Origin: Bacteroidota bacterium
Lineage (GTDB): Bacteria > Bacteroidota > Bacteroidia > Bacteroidales > Prolixibacteraceae
Length of the DNA stretch: 64,000 nt
Direction: 5' to 3'
NCBI GenBank assembly: GCA_030684645.1
Contig: JAUXUF010000036.1
Span: forward strand, 30,615-94,614
Shown: positions 9,160 to 18,696 of the stretch, one piece after another
Layout: every line of letters begins with the position of its first letter
How positions within the stretch are numbered: the first letter of the stretch is position 1
Translations under genes and position numbers: made by a program
The notes under the pieces: model-generated
Database searches by the model: none
Told to the model about the DNA's origin: nothing
Seen by the model: only the letters and a program-made list of their open reading frames with translations

Positions 9160-10998
9160 CTAAGTTATAATCAAATTCTCTTTCGGGTACCTATATAACG
9201 ATGAACCTCCAAATCCTTTTGCCAGCGATAACAGAAGTGTTATACTTCCCATTCGTCCAATATACATTAAAAGAACGAGGATATATTTGGAAGGTGAAGA
9301 AAGATGAGGCGTTAAATCGAGGGACAATCCGACGGTTCCGAATGCCGAAAAACATTCAAATATGATCTTGTACATTCCGAACTTTCCATCAAAAGAAAAG
9401 ATGGCGAAAGCTCCCAAAAGTATGATGAAAATTGACAGGGTAATAATGGCAAATGCCTTATTGACCGAATACTCATGAATTTCATACTTGTGTATCTCGA
9501 TGTGATTTTTCCCTTTAATGATGCGCAAACTATTCAGGATAGCTATCGCAAACGTACTGGTCTTGATACCACCTCCGGTCGAAACAGGAGAAGCGCCAAT
9601 CCACATTAAAAATGTAATAATCAGAATGGATGGCATCGACAGGGCCGACATGCTAAACGTATTGAATCCTGCAGTTCGGGGAGTGACACTCTGGAAGTAT
9701 GACATGGCCAGTCTTGATTTTAAATCCATACCCAACTGTGTGTTGCTGGCTTCAAAATACAGAAAAGATAAAGTTCCGAAAACCAACAGGACAAAAGTTG
9801 AAAACATGACTATTTTAGAGTTCAACGTAATCATGTTGACGCGGTGAACATACGATTTTCTGGTCCTGAAATATTCAAATAGCCATTTAACCTGACTTTT
9901 GCTGTACTGGTATAAATTCAGTAAAACCGGGAATCCGATACCTCCGAGTACAACCAGATTGGCAATCCAGACATGTACACTGTAGTTTGTCCGGATCCGG
10001 GCATCGTATAAATTATCGGTAAGTGTTGAAAAACCTGCATTACAGAATGCGGATATCGAATGAAAGATGGAGAATCTCAGATTGTCGCTTACTGATCCGA
10101 GAGCGTTTTTCTCAAGCGAAAGATAAATAACCGTCGCTCCGATAGCTTCAATTAAAAATGTAATGAGCACCACTTTCATCAACGACTTCAGGATACCATC
10201 AAAACTGTCTTCGCTCAGGTAATCGCGAAGCATGGATTGTTCGCGCAGGGATGATTTTTCCTTGAAGAAAATGCCAAAAAAACTGGTAATGGTCATGACT
10301 CCAATGCCTCCTATCTGGAACAGGGCCATAATAATAAATTTCCCCAAAAAGGTATATCTGGTTGCCGTATCAACTACGGTCAGACCGGTAACGCATACCG
10401 CACTCGTGGATGTAAACAGCGCATCGGTAAACTGTATCGGCACAGTTGTCGACATAGGCAACATTAAAAGCATAGTTCCGACAGAGATAAAAAACGCAAA
10501 ACTCACCATGAACAACTGGGCCGGGTTGAGCACTTTTATCATTAAATTCATCTCCATCCTCGCCAACTCGAGAAAGAAAAGCAGAAACGACAACATTTGA
10601 ATCCCGGATGTTTGATAGAGGTAATATTTAAAGGTCTCCCCATAATTCACCACGAAACTGGGGAAAAAGAACAAGATCAGGAATGCTCCAATAAACAGTT
10701 GAGTCATAAATACTTTTCGGAAACTCGAACTTCCTCTAAAGAAAATTGAACGAATGATGTACAACGCACCAATAATGGTGTAGCTAATCTGAAAATACCG
10801 ATTGTGGATTTGAAACATGGACACCCGGTCAGGACTTGGAAAACCTATATCCTGAATTGCCATCATAAACAGACCAAGTGTAAAAAGAAATAATATCCAG
10901 TTGATGATACTTCTTGTATTCAGCAGATCATTTTTCCAGTCAATTTTTCGGAAATACTGTTTAAGTTTAAACATACAGAATATAAAAAAACATCCCAA
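9160..10998 (-). CDS. TrkH/KtrB-type potassium transporter membrane subunit (start likely at MFKLKQY, about 10974)
   Basis: Selectivity-filter-like TSTSAVCVTGLTVVDTATR, FHSISAFCNAGFSTL, PRTAGFNTF, FSAFGTVGLSLDLTPHLS; GGGIKTST. Confidence 0.95.
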   Translation of the reverse strand: MGCFFIFCMFKLKQYFRKIDWKNDLLNTRSIINWILFLFTLGLFMMAIQDIGFPSPDRVSMFQIHNRYFQISYTIIGALYIIRSIFFRGSSSFRKVFMTQLFIGAFLILFFFPSFVVNYGETFKYYLYQTSGIQMLSFLLFFLELARMEMNLMIKVLNPAQLFMVSFAFFISVGTMLLMLPMSTTVPIQFTDALFTSTSAVCVTGLTVVDTATRYTFLGKFIIMALFQIGGIGVMTITSFFGIFFKEKSSLREQSMLRDYLSEDSFDGILKSLMKVVLITFLIEAIGATVIYLSLEKNALGSVSDNLRFSIFHSISAFCNAGFSTLTDNLYDARIRTNYSVHVWIANLVVLGGIGFPVLLNLYQYSKSQVKWLFEYFRTRKSYVHRVNMITLNSKIVMFSTFVLLVFGTLSFLYFEASNTQLGMDLKSRLAMSYFQSVTPRTAGFNTFSMSALSMPSILIITFLMWIGASPVSTGGGIKTSTFAIAILNSLRIIKGKNHIEIHKYEIHEYSVNKAFAIITLSIFIILLGAFAIFSFDGKFGMYKIIFECFSAFGTVGLSLDLTPHLSSPSKYILVLLMYIGRMGSITLLLSLAKGFGGSSLYRYPKENLIIT

Positions 10999-11269
10999 AA
11001 TTAGTTAGTTTTACTAAGAATGATCCAAATTCCGATTTTTATTTTTGAAACCTTATGCCTCGGAGATTAAGGGAACAGGTTAATCAGCAAAATGGATTTA
11101 AATTCTGGACGCTGGTTTCTGAAAATCATTTGCAAATCCATACAGGCACGGAATCTTCACGAACGTTATAGTCCGTAACTTGTTTAAGTACCAATATTGT
11201 ACTATTTTTGAACCAAATAAAATTTAACATCAAACATCTGCCTACAAAACAGATCTTTATCCCCTGCTA

Positions 11270-13675
11270 ATGTTTACATACATATCCCGTTTCATTCTTA
11301 AAAACAGATTTTTACTGGTTCTGATTCTTGCCCTGATGACCGCATTTATGGCCTACAAAGGGAAGGATGTAACTCTATCGTATGAAAATTCATCGTTATT
11401 ACCAGAGAAGGACAGCACAAGAATTGAATACTTTGAATTCAAGAAGCTTTTTGGCGAAGATGGAAATGTCATCGTCATCGGAGCAAAAAATCCGGATATT
11501 TTCACTCTTGATCAGTTTAACGCATGGTCTGACCTGGGCAATAAAATACACGGAATAAATGGTGTTCAGGAAGTTGTTAGTATCACCAGGGCCATAACAC
11601 TGGTGAAAAATGACGAAACCCACCAGTTCAATATCAATCCCGTAGTCAGGCAGAAACCTACCACACAAGCAGAAGTTGACAGTCTGAAAAACCGGATCAC
11701 AAGCCTTAAATTTTATGAGGGGATGTTATACAATCCCAAAACCAAGGCAACGCTGATGACTATTGCCCTCGACAGGCACAAACTGAACGATGTAAGCCGT
11801 ATCGCGCTGATCGACAAAATTGTTAAAGCTGTTGAGTCATACCGGACTAAAAACAAAGTTGAAATCCACTTCTCCGGAATGCCCTATATCCGGACTGTTA
11901 CCATGCAAAAGGTAAAACATGAACTTTTCCTTTTCGTGATCATGAGTATAGCCATTGCTGCCTTTATCATGTTTCTTTTTTTTCGGTCCATACGTGTAGT
12001 TTTAAGTTCGCTTCTAATTGTTGGAATAAGCATTATCTGGGTGGTGGGTACATTGGCGCTTTTTAAATACAAAATCACCATCCTGACCGGGGTTATTCCG
12101 TCGCTCATCGTAATCATAGTGATTGAAAACTGTATTTATATCCTGAATAAATACCACTGGGAATATAAAAATCATGGCAATAAGATGAGAGCCTTATCAC
12201 AGGTGATTCACCGGATCGGCTTTGCCTCACTCATGACCAATGCTGCGACTGCCCTTGGATTTGCCGCTTTCATCCTGGTCCCGAACCAATTGTTGCGCGA
12301 ATTTGGATTGATAACTGCCCTCAACATCATGATCCTGTATGTGCTTTGCATTGTTTTGCTTCCAATTATTTTTAGCCTGCTGGCACCACCCTCGGCCAAA
12401 CACCTTAAACACCTCGATAATAACTTCTTTGGCGCAGTTCTCGATAAGGTCATTTATCTGATCAGCTTCCGGAGAAACCTGATTTACAGCATAGCCGGAG
12501 GATTGGTTGTCGTTGGATTTATCGGATTGAGCATGATGAAGACTTCCGGAAAAATAGTGGATGATTTCAGGCACGATGATCCGGTGTATATCGATCTGAA
12601 GTTTTTTGAAAATAATTTTGGCGGGGTAATGCCTTTCGAGATTTCAGTTGACACGAAGAAAAGAAACGGTGTACTAACCTATTCAACCATTCAAAAAATT
12701 GACAAACTTCAACATACCATCAATCAGTACCCCGAGTTCTCTAAGCCCCTTTCGCTGATCGAGGTATTCAAATTCGCCCGACAGTCCTATTATGGCGGCG
12801 ATTCTGGCAAATATTCACTGCCAAGTTTGATGGAAAAGAACTTCATATTAAGCTATTTACCGCAAAAGGTTCAGGGAAGCGGCAACGACTTGCTGAAATC
12901 ATTCATCGACAGCGCCAAACAAATTACCAGGATTAGCTTTCAGATGGCCGATGTTGGTACCAATCACATGGATTCGCTGATGGCAAAAATTCGTCCTCAG
13001 GTGGACAGCATCTTCGATCCGGCCAAATTTAACGTGAAAGTAACCGGAAACAGTGTGGTTTATGCCAAAGGAACCAACTTTCTGATCCGGAATTTATTTG
13101 AGAGTGTAATAATCGCGATTATCCTGATTTCAATTCTCATGGCCATTTTATTTTCGTCCATACGGATGATTCTGGTTTCAATGGTTCCAAACATCATTCC
13201 TTTGGTGATTACGGCTGCTATCATGGGGTTTGCAGGTATTCCCATCAAGCCGTCAACCATTATTGTATTCAGTATTGCCCTTGGAATTTCGGTTGATAAT
13301 GCCATTCAATACCTTTCGCGGTACCGGCACGAATATAAATCCAGTGATGGGGCTATTAAACAATCGGCCATCAATGCCTTGCACGAAGCCGGATTTAGCA
13401 TGATATACACCAGCATCGTCCTGGTACTGGGATTCAGCGTATTCATTGTTTCAGAATTTGGCGGAACACAGGCATTGGGAATCCTTATATCAACCACTTT
13501 GCTGATTGCTATGTTCTTTAATATTTTGGTACTTCCGTCACTTCTGCTTACGCTTGACAAACGGCTGGTCAGCAAGGCATTTACTGAACCCATCATCGAG
13601 ATTTATGAAGAAGATGAAGAGGAAGATACTGAGCTTGAGGCAGAATTTCCGGAAGAGAATGGGAAGAATGAATGA
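11270..13675 (+). CDS. RND/MMPL-family (SSD-like) exporter with acidic C-terminal tail
   Basis: Two large periplasmic domains and two 5-6 TM bundles (FVIMSIAIAAFIMFLFFRSIR...; SVIIAIILISILMAILFSSIRMI...GIPIKPSTIIVFSIALGISVDNAIQYLSRYRHE); tail EEDEEEDTELEAEFPEENG. Confidence 0.9.
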   Translation: MFTYISRFILKNRFLLVLILALMTAFMAYKGKDVTLSYENSSLLPEKDSTRIEYFEFKKLFGEDGNVIVIGAKNPDIFTLDQFNAWSDLGNKIHGINGVQEVVSITRAITLVKNDETHQFNINPVVRQKPTTQAEVDSLKNRITSLKFYEGMLYNPKTKATLMTIALDRHKLNDVSRIALIDKIVKAVESYRTKNKVEIHFSGMPYIRTVTMQKVKHELFLFVIMSIAIAAFIMFLFFRSIRVVLSSLLIVGISIIWVVGTLALFKYKITILTGVIPSLIVIIVIENCIYILNKYHWEYKNHGNKMRALSQVIHRIGFASLMTNAATALGFAAFILVPNQLLREFGLITALNIMILYVLCIVLLPIIFSLLAPPSAKHLKHLDNNFFGAVLDKVIYLISFRRNLIYSIAGGLVVVGFIGLSMMKTSGKIVDDFRHDDPVYIDLKFFENNFGGVMPFEISVDTKKRNGVLTYSTIQKIDKLQHTINQYPEFSKPLSLIEVFKFARQSYYGGDSGKYSLPSLMEKNFILSYLPQKVQGSGNDLLKSFIDSAKQITRISFQMADVGTNHMDSLMAKIRPQVDSIFDPAKFNVKVTGNSVVYAKGTNFLIRNLFESVIIAIILISILMAILFSSIRMILVSMVPNIIPLVITAAIMGFAGIPIKPSTIIVFSIALGISVDNAIQYLSRYRHEYKSSDGAIKQSAINALHEAGFSMIYTSIVLVLGFSVFIVSEFGGTQALGILISTTLLIAMFFNILVLPSLLLTLDKRLVSKAFTEPIIEIYEEDEEEDTELEAEFPEENGKNE

Positions 13676-13768
13676 TCTGATGGTTACATCTTTGCTTCCT
13701 GAAAACAATCTGATCGAACACCTTTGCTTTGGCTGACAGGGTAGAACATTCAAGATAAAAATAGCGAT

Positions 13769-14425
13769 ATGCAAGACTACATTTCATTCGGACTGCTTTG
13801 TTTTACCTCCTTTTTTACTCTCATAAATCCACTAGGCACTATGCCCATTTTTATGACCATGACCTCCGAGTTGGATGTTGGTCAACGGAATACAACAGCG
13901 AAAAAAGCTACAGTCATTGCTTTTTTCACCATTGTTGGTTTTGCACTTTCCGGACAATTGTTATTTAATTTTTTTGGGATTTCGGTGAATAGTTTCCGGA
14001 TTGTAGGTGGTATTATCTTTTTTATCATGGGGATGGATATGCTTCAGGCACGACTGGGTCAGGTGAAAATCAAAGAATCGGAAGTAAAAAGTTACATGAG
14101 CGATATTTCCATTACACCGCTGGCGATACCGATGATCTGCGGCCCCGGCGCCATTACCAATGCCATCGTACTGATGGAGGATGCTGCAAGCCTCGAACGG
14201 AAAATAATCCTTTTTGCTGCGATCACCATTGTCCTGATTATTACCTACCTGATTCTTTACAGTTCGTCGCGGATTATAAAATTTCTGGGTCCTACAGGCA
14301 ACAATGTAATGATGAGGCTAATGGGCCTGATCGTGATGGTTATTGCTGTCGAATTCTTTTTTAGCGGACTGAAACCGATCATTTTGGATATGAGGTTGAA
14401 TTTCTGCACAACATTACCAAAATGA
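13769..14425 (+). CDS. MarC-family membrane protein
   Basis: FFTLINPLGTMPIFMTMT, FRIVGGIIFFIMGMDML, ITPLAIPMICGPGAITNAI. Confidence 0.93.
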   Translation: MQDYISFGLLCFTSFFTLINPLGTMPIFMTMTSELDVGQRNTTAKKATVIAFFTIVGFALSGQLLFNFFGISVNSFRIVGGIIFFIMGMDMLQARLGQVKIKESEVKSYMSDISITPLAIPMICGPGAITNAIVLMEDAASLERKIILFAAITIVLIITYLILYSSSRIIKFLGPTGNNVMMRLMGLIVMVIAVEFFFSGLKPIILDMRLNFCTTLPK

Positions 14426-14473
14426 GTTATCCCTATATTGACTCAGGCTATTAATATATTCCCGGATCAAATT

Positions 14474-16486
14474 TTAATCGTGGAAATCGTTCGTCAGTAT
14501 CCTGAATTCCGTTCGTCGGTTGAGCATCTTGGCTATTTCCTGCTGTTCGGGAGTGAGTTTCAGGATAAATTCCTCGGTCAGCTCGTCGTTACGTTTTAAG
14601 AAATCGTATTGTTTGGCAAGGGCTTTGGTCACTTTCTTTGGCCAGGTTTCTCCGTATCCTTTGGCTACCAGACGGGCTGAGTTTATGCCTTTTGAAATCA
14701 GATAATCGACCACTGACTGTGCCCGTTTTTGTGAAAGTTCGGAGTTGAACTGTTCACTTCCAACAAAATCGGTATGAGCCATCAGTTCGATGGTGATGGT
14801 CGGGTTCAGAATCAGCAGCTGAACAACCGTGTCGAGTGCTGCTTTTGATTCTTCCGTGATCTCATAACTTCCGAAGGCATAATTGATGTTATTGACTTTG
14901 ATGGGTTCATCGGTTGGTGAAAGTTTAAACAGGAACTTGAAATCCTTGCTGTTATCCAGACCAATGGTGGTGGTTCTGACTTTATCGTTCAGATAGCCAT
15001 CTTTAAAAGCCGCAAATACGTACTCTATTTCCGGTTTTAATTTCAGTTGGAACCGTCCGCCGTCCGCCCGCATTTTCAGGTTCGTTCCATCGGTTCCGAT
15101 AATCCGGATGAGCGCACCGTCAATTTTTTGGTTAGTTTCCTTGTTGATAATTTCGCCGGAAGCATTGAAAACTTTAGGAGGAAGGTAAAATGAATAAATA
15201 TCATCTTTTCTCGATCCTTTGCGGTTCGACGAGAATAAGCCTTTTTCAACTTCTCCTTTGATGAAGGAAATCCCAAAATCGTCACCGGGTGAGTTGATCG
15301 GCGCTTTCATATTTTCAATTTTCCACTTTCCTTTTTCGTCTTTTACGGCTTTGAAAATATCCAGTCCGCCAATTCCGGTGTGAAAGTTGGATGAAAAATA
15401 TAACTCGCCGTTCTCGCGGATAAACGGGAACATTTCGTCGCCTGGAGTATTTATTTCAGGACCAAGGTTTACCGGTTTATCAAATTTTCCGCCCTTGTCG
15501 GCAGCTACCCAGATGTCTTTTCCACCGTAACCACCCGGACGGTCTGAAACAAAATACAGCATGGTGCCATCAGCGCTTAGCGAGGGATGGGCAGCAGTAA
15601 GGCTGTCTCCAACCAGTTCGATTAAAGTAGGTTCTGACCAATCGCCTCTTGATTGATTTGCTGCATATAATTGGGCGCCTTTATCTTTGGATTTGTCGTA
15701 CAGACAACGGGTAAAAATCATCAGGTCGCCCCGGTCTGAAAGCGTTGCAGCTCCTTCATCGCTGGCGGTATTGATCATGTTATTTTCTTCGAGCAATTTG
15801 GGAGGTTCCCATTTCTGTTTTTGCACTTCAAATTTGCTGGTGAATAAATCGGCAAAACGAGTGCCTGTGATGTTGCTTTTCCGTTTGCCGGTAACCAGTT
15901 CGCGGGTGGAGGTTAAAATAATTTCGTTGTCGCGGCCACCGACAAAAACCGGACAGTAATCGTTTTCTTTCGAATTCAGCTCCTTTACCGCACTCACCAT
16001 AAAGCGATTTGGTTTATCCAGCCATTCCTTAACAACCAAGCTGGCTTCCAGTCCGTTTCTCGCAATCTGGTCGTCAGGATTTATTCCCAGGTAGGTTTGA
16101 TACCAGGTTATCGCCTCTTCGTATTTTTGGGTGGAGCGCAAGCAATCGGCATAATGAAGCATGCACACGGAGCCGGCATAATTTCGCTTAATGGCATTTT
16201 TATACCAAACAGCCGCCTTGGCAAAATCGCTCAATTTATAGTATGATTCTGCAATCCGGAAGGCCATTTGGGCTTTTTCCTGACCAAGTTTCGGGCTGCG
16301 ATATGCTTTTCTGTATTTTTCGATGGACTGATAGTATTCACCAATGTTGTAGGAATTATCGGCCATGCTCATGTATTTACGCGCCGAACAGGAACCAAGG
16401 AATACGACCAGAAGAATGAGAAATATTTTTAAGAAAAGCGGGTTCTTCATTTTCAAACTATCACGTGTGGTGGTAAAAGTAACCAT
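14474..16486 (-). CDS. PorE-like T9SS protein: TPR + WD40/PD40 propeller + CRD + OmpA C-terminal domain (copy 1)
   Basis: TPR-like AQMAFRIAESYYKLSDFAKAAVWYKNAI; PD40 blades AAHPSLSADGTMLYFVSDRPGGYGGKDIW; carboxypeptidase-regulatory-like segment; OmpA motif HTDFVGSEQFNSELSQKRAQSVVDYL. Confidence 0.85.
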   Translation of the reverse strand: MVTFTTTRDSLKMKNPLFLKIFLILLVVFLGSCSARKYMSMADNSYNIGEYYQSIEKYRKAYRSPKLGQEKAQMAFRIAESYYKLSDFAKAAVWYKNAIKRNYAGSVCMLHYADCLRSTQKYEEAITWYQTYLGINPDDQIARNGLEASLVVKEWLDKPNRFMVSAVKELNSKENDYCPVFVGGRDNEIILTSTRELVTGKRKSNITGTRFADLFTSKFEVQKQKWEPPKLLEENNMINTASDEGAATLSDRGDLMIFTRCLYDKSKDKGAQLYAANQSRGDWSEPTLIELVGDSLTAAHPSLSADGTMLYFVSDRPGGYGGKDIWVAADKGGKFDKPVNLGPEINTPGDEMFPFIRENGELYFSSNFHTGIGGLDIFKAVKDEKGKWKIENMKAPINSPGDDFGISFIKGEVEKGLFSSNRKGSRKDDIYSFYLPPKVFNASGEIINKETNQKIDGALIRIIGTDGTNLKMRADGGRFQLKLKPEIEYVFAAFKDGYLNDKVRTTTIGLDNSKDFKFLFKLSPTDEPIKVNNINYAFGSYEITEESKAALDTVVQLLILNPTITIELMAHTDFVGSEQFNSELSQKRAQSVVDYLISKGINSARLVAKGYGETWPKKVTKALAKQYDFLKRNDELTEEFILKLTPEQQEIAKMLNRRTEFRILTNDFHD

Positions 16487-16544
16487 TTTTAATCCATTCT
16501 AAAAAACGGAAAAGCTTTATTTAAAGTATGCTGATAAGGAATAA

Positions 16545-18521
16545 TTATTTCGAACCAGGAACTGATCTGACCTGTAAAACTCTGAATTCTGTTCGGCGGT
16601 TCAACCCACGGGCAATTTCCTTCAGTTTCTCGCTTTCAAGTTGGTTGATGGTTGCCACATTCAATACTTGGCCTACCTGAAGAAACTCGTATTGTTTGGC
16701 CAGTTTCTGGTTCACTTTTAATGGAATTGACTCTCCGTATCCCTTCGAATTCAGGTTCTTTGCCGGAATTCCTTTTTCGCCCAGATACTGCATAACCGAT
16801 GCGGCCCGTTTGCCTGACAGCTCCATGTTGAATTTCTCATCGCCCGAATCGTCGGTATGAGCTGATATTTCAATGATTGCTTCAGGATTTAATTTCAACA
16901 GATCGACCAGCTTATCGAGCGAAGATTTGGCTTGAGGCAACAACTCCCATTTTCCTGATTCGTAATTGATGTTGTCAATCTGGATGGGTTTATTGGTGGG
17001 AATCGGCCTGATGTCAACTTCAAATTCTTTGGCTGTACGAAGTCCGCGGGTGGTTAATTTCGCTTGCGCGTTGAGGTAACCATTGGCGAAAACAACGATT
17101 GCATAGTCACTTTCAGGATTTAATGAAGCCTGAAACCGGCCATTGACCGATCTGATCTTTTGGGAACTACCATCAGAACCAACAACGCGAATGTTGACAT
17201 CGGGCAGGATCGAATCGGTTTCGCTGTCGTGTATTTTTCCGAAGCACTGAAATAACTTGGGCGGAAGGAAAAATGAATAAATGTCCATGCCACGACTGCC
17301 TTGTCTGTTGGATGAGAAAAATCCTTTCTCGAGATTGCCGTAAAATTGAATGGCTAAATCGTCGCCTGGAGAATTAACTGGTGGTGGAAGTTGATCGATT
17401 TGCCATTTTCCGTTGTTTTTTTGTACCTGAAAAATATCAAAACCTCCAAGCCCGGGATGAAAATCGGATGAAAAGTAAACGTATCCGTTGGGTTTTTCAA
17501 ACGGATAAATTTCATTTCCGGAGGTATTGATTTCATCGCCTGCATTTTCGGGTTCAGAAAAAATACCCGGCCCAGATAGTTGTGATTTCCAGATGTCGAA
17601 ACCACCCTTTCCACCGGCCCGGTTGGAAGAAAACCAGAGTGTTTTGCCATTTTCAGTGATCATGGGGCAGGTATAATCAGAGCCATCAGCCGTGAAGGGA
17701 ACAGGAACGGGGTTTGTCCATTGTCCGTCTTTTTTTAGAATATAGAAGAGCTGACTGACTGCCGGTTTTTGGATTTGCGGAATTGCTTTGGCATAAACGA
17801 GCAGTTGCATGGTCTGGTCAAGGTTCAAAAATTCTTCCTCATTCGGAGAATTTAATGAACCCGGCTCTTTCATCAAGATCGGAACCGACCATTTTTGTTT
17901 GATGCTGTCGAAGAAAGAGACGAAAAATCCGGCATATTTTTGTCCAGTGACCGGATTCATCTTAATATCCGGAATTTCTTTCCGTGAAGATTGCAGGCCG
18001 ATGGACGGATTGATTCCAGGTAAAATCTGCACTGCCAGATCGTTGGCGGTGGAATTGATGCTTTTCAGGTTCTCGGTTTGATACAATTCTGGTATTTCTT
18101 TCCATTCCTGAATAAGGCGAACAGATTCCAATCCGTTGGAAGCCCATTTGCTTTTCGGGTCTTTTTTAAGTTCCGATTCGTAGATGGATTTGGCTTCGTC
18201 CGGTTTACCGGCGCTACGCAAGACGTCGGCATAAATTAATTCGACCGTTGTATCTTTATAACCAGATCTGATCGCATTCTTGTACCAAACGGCCGCTTTC
18301 GGGTAATTACCCAAATGCCGGTAACTTTCGGCCATTTTAAAATAAAGGGATGGTTTCTGTGATTTATCTTTTACTTTCTGAATGGCTATTCTGTATTTCT
18401 CAGCTGCCATGAAATATTCATTTCCCGAAAAGGAATTATTGGCATCCAAAATCAATTTATTGACTGAACAGGATGAAGCCAGGAACACAACAGCCATTAA
18501 TATCTGGAATTTGATCTTCAT
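16545..18521 (-). CDS. PorE-like T9SS protein, same architecture (copy 2)
   Basis: Same domain order; TCPMITENGKTLWFSSNRAGGKGGFDIW and HTDDSGDEKFNMELSGKRAASVMQYL. Confidence 0.85.
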   Translation of the reverse strand: MKIKFQILMAVVFLASSCSVNKLILDANNSFSGNEYFMAAEKYRIAIQKVKDKSQKPSLYFKMAESYRHLGNYPKAAVWYKNAIRSGYKDTTVELIYADVLRSAGKPDEAKSIYESELKKDPKSKWASNGLESVRLIQEWKEIPELYQTENLKSINSTANDLAVQILPGINPSIGLQSSRKEIPDIKMNPVTGQKYAGFFVSFFDSIKQKWSVPILMKEPGSLNSPNEEEFLNLDQTMQLLVYAKAIPQIQKPAVSQLFYILKKDGQWTNPVPVPFTADGSDYTCPMITENGKTLWFSSNRAGGKGGFDIWKSQLSGPGIFSEPENAGDEINTSGNEIYPFEKPNGYVYFSSDFHPGLGGFDIFQVQKNNGKWQIDQLPPPVNSPGDDLAIQFYGNLEKGFFSSNRQGSRGMDIYSFFLPPKLFQCFGKIHDSETDSILPDVNIRVVGSDGSSQKIRSVNGRFQASLNPESDYAIVVFANGYLNAQAKLTTRGLRTAKEFEVDIRPIPTNKPIQIDNINYESGKWELLPQAKSSLDKLVDLLKLNPEAIIEISAHTDDSGDEKFNMELSGKRAASVMQYLGEKGIPAKNLNSKGYGESIPLKVNQKLAKQYEFLQVGQVLNVATINQLESEKLKEIARGLNRRTEFRVLQVRSVPGSK

Positions 18522-18636
18522 GTGTTTCAGTTATCAGGTTCCTAAATTACTATTTTAGGTGTAACACGAACGGAATTTATAGGGAAAAATTGTTGTCGCA
18601 GTGGATCTTGCATCGCGAACCCAATCTGAAAGCCAT

Positions 18637-18666
18637 AAAAAAAGCTTCCGGTGAAAACCGGAAGCT
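18637..18666 (-). terminator. Rho-independent terminator of glnN
   Basis: Minus strand AGCTTCCGGT-TTTC-ACCGGAAGCT followed by TTTTTTT; perfect 10 bp stem. Confidence 0.9.
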
Positions 18667-18696
18667 AATCTCTATTATTCAAGTAGGTGTGAACAA

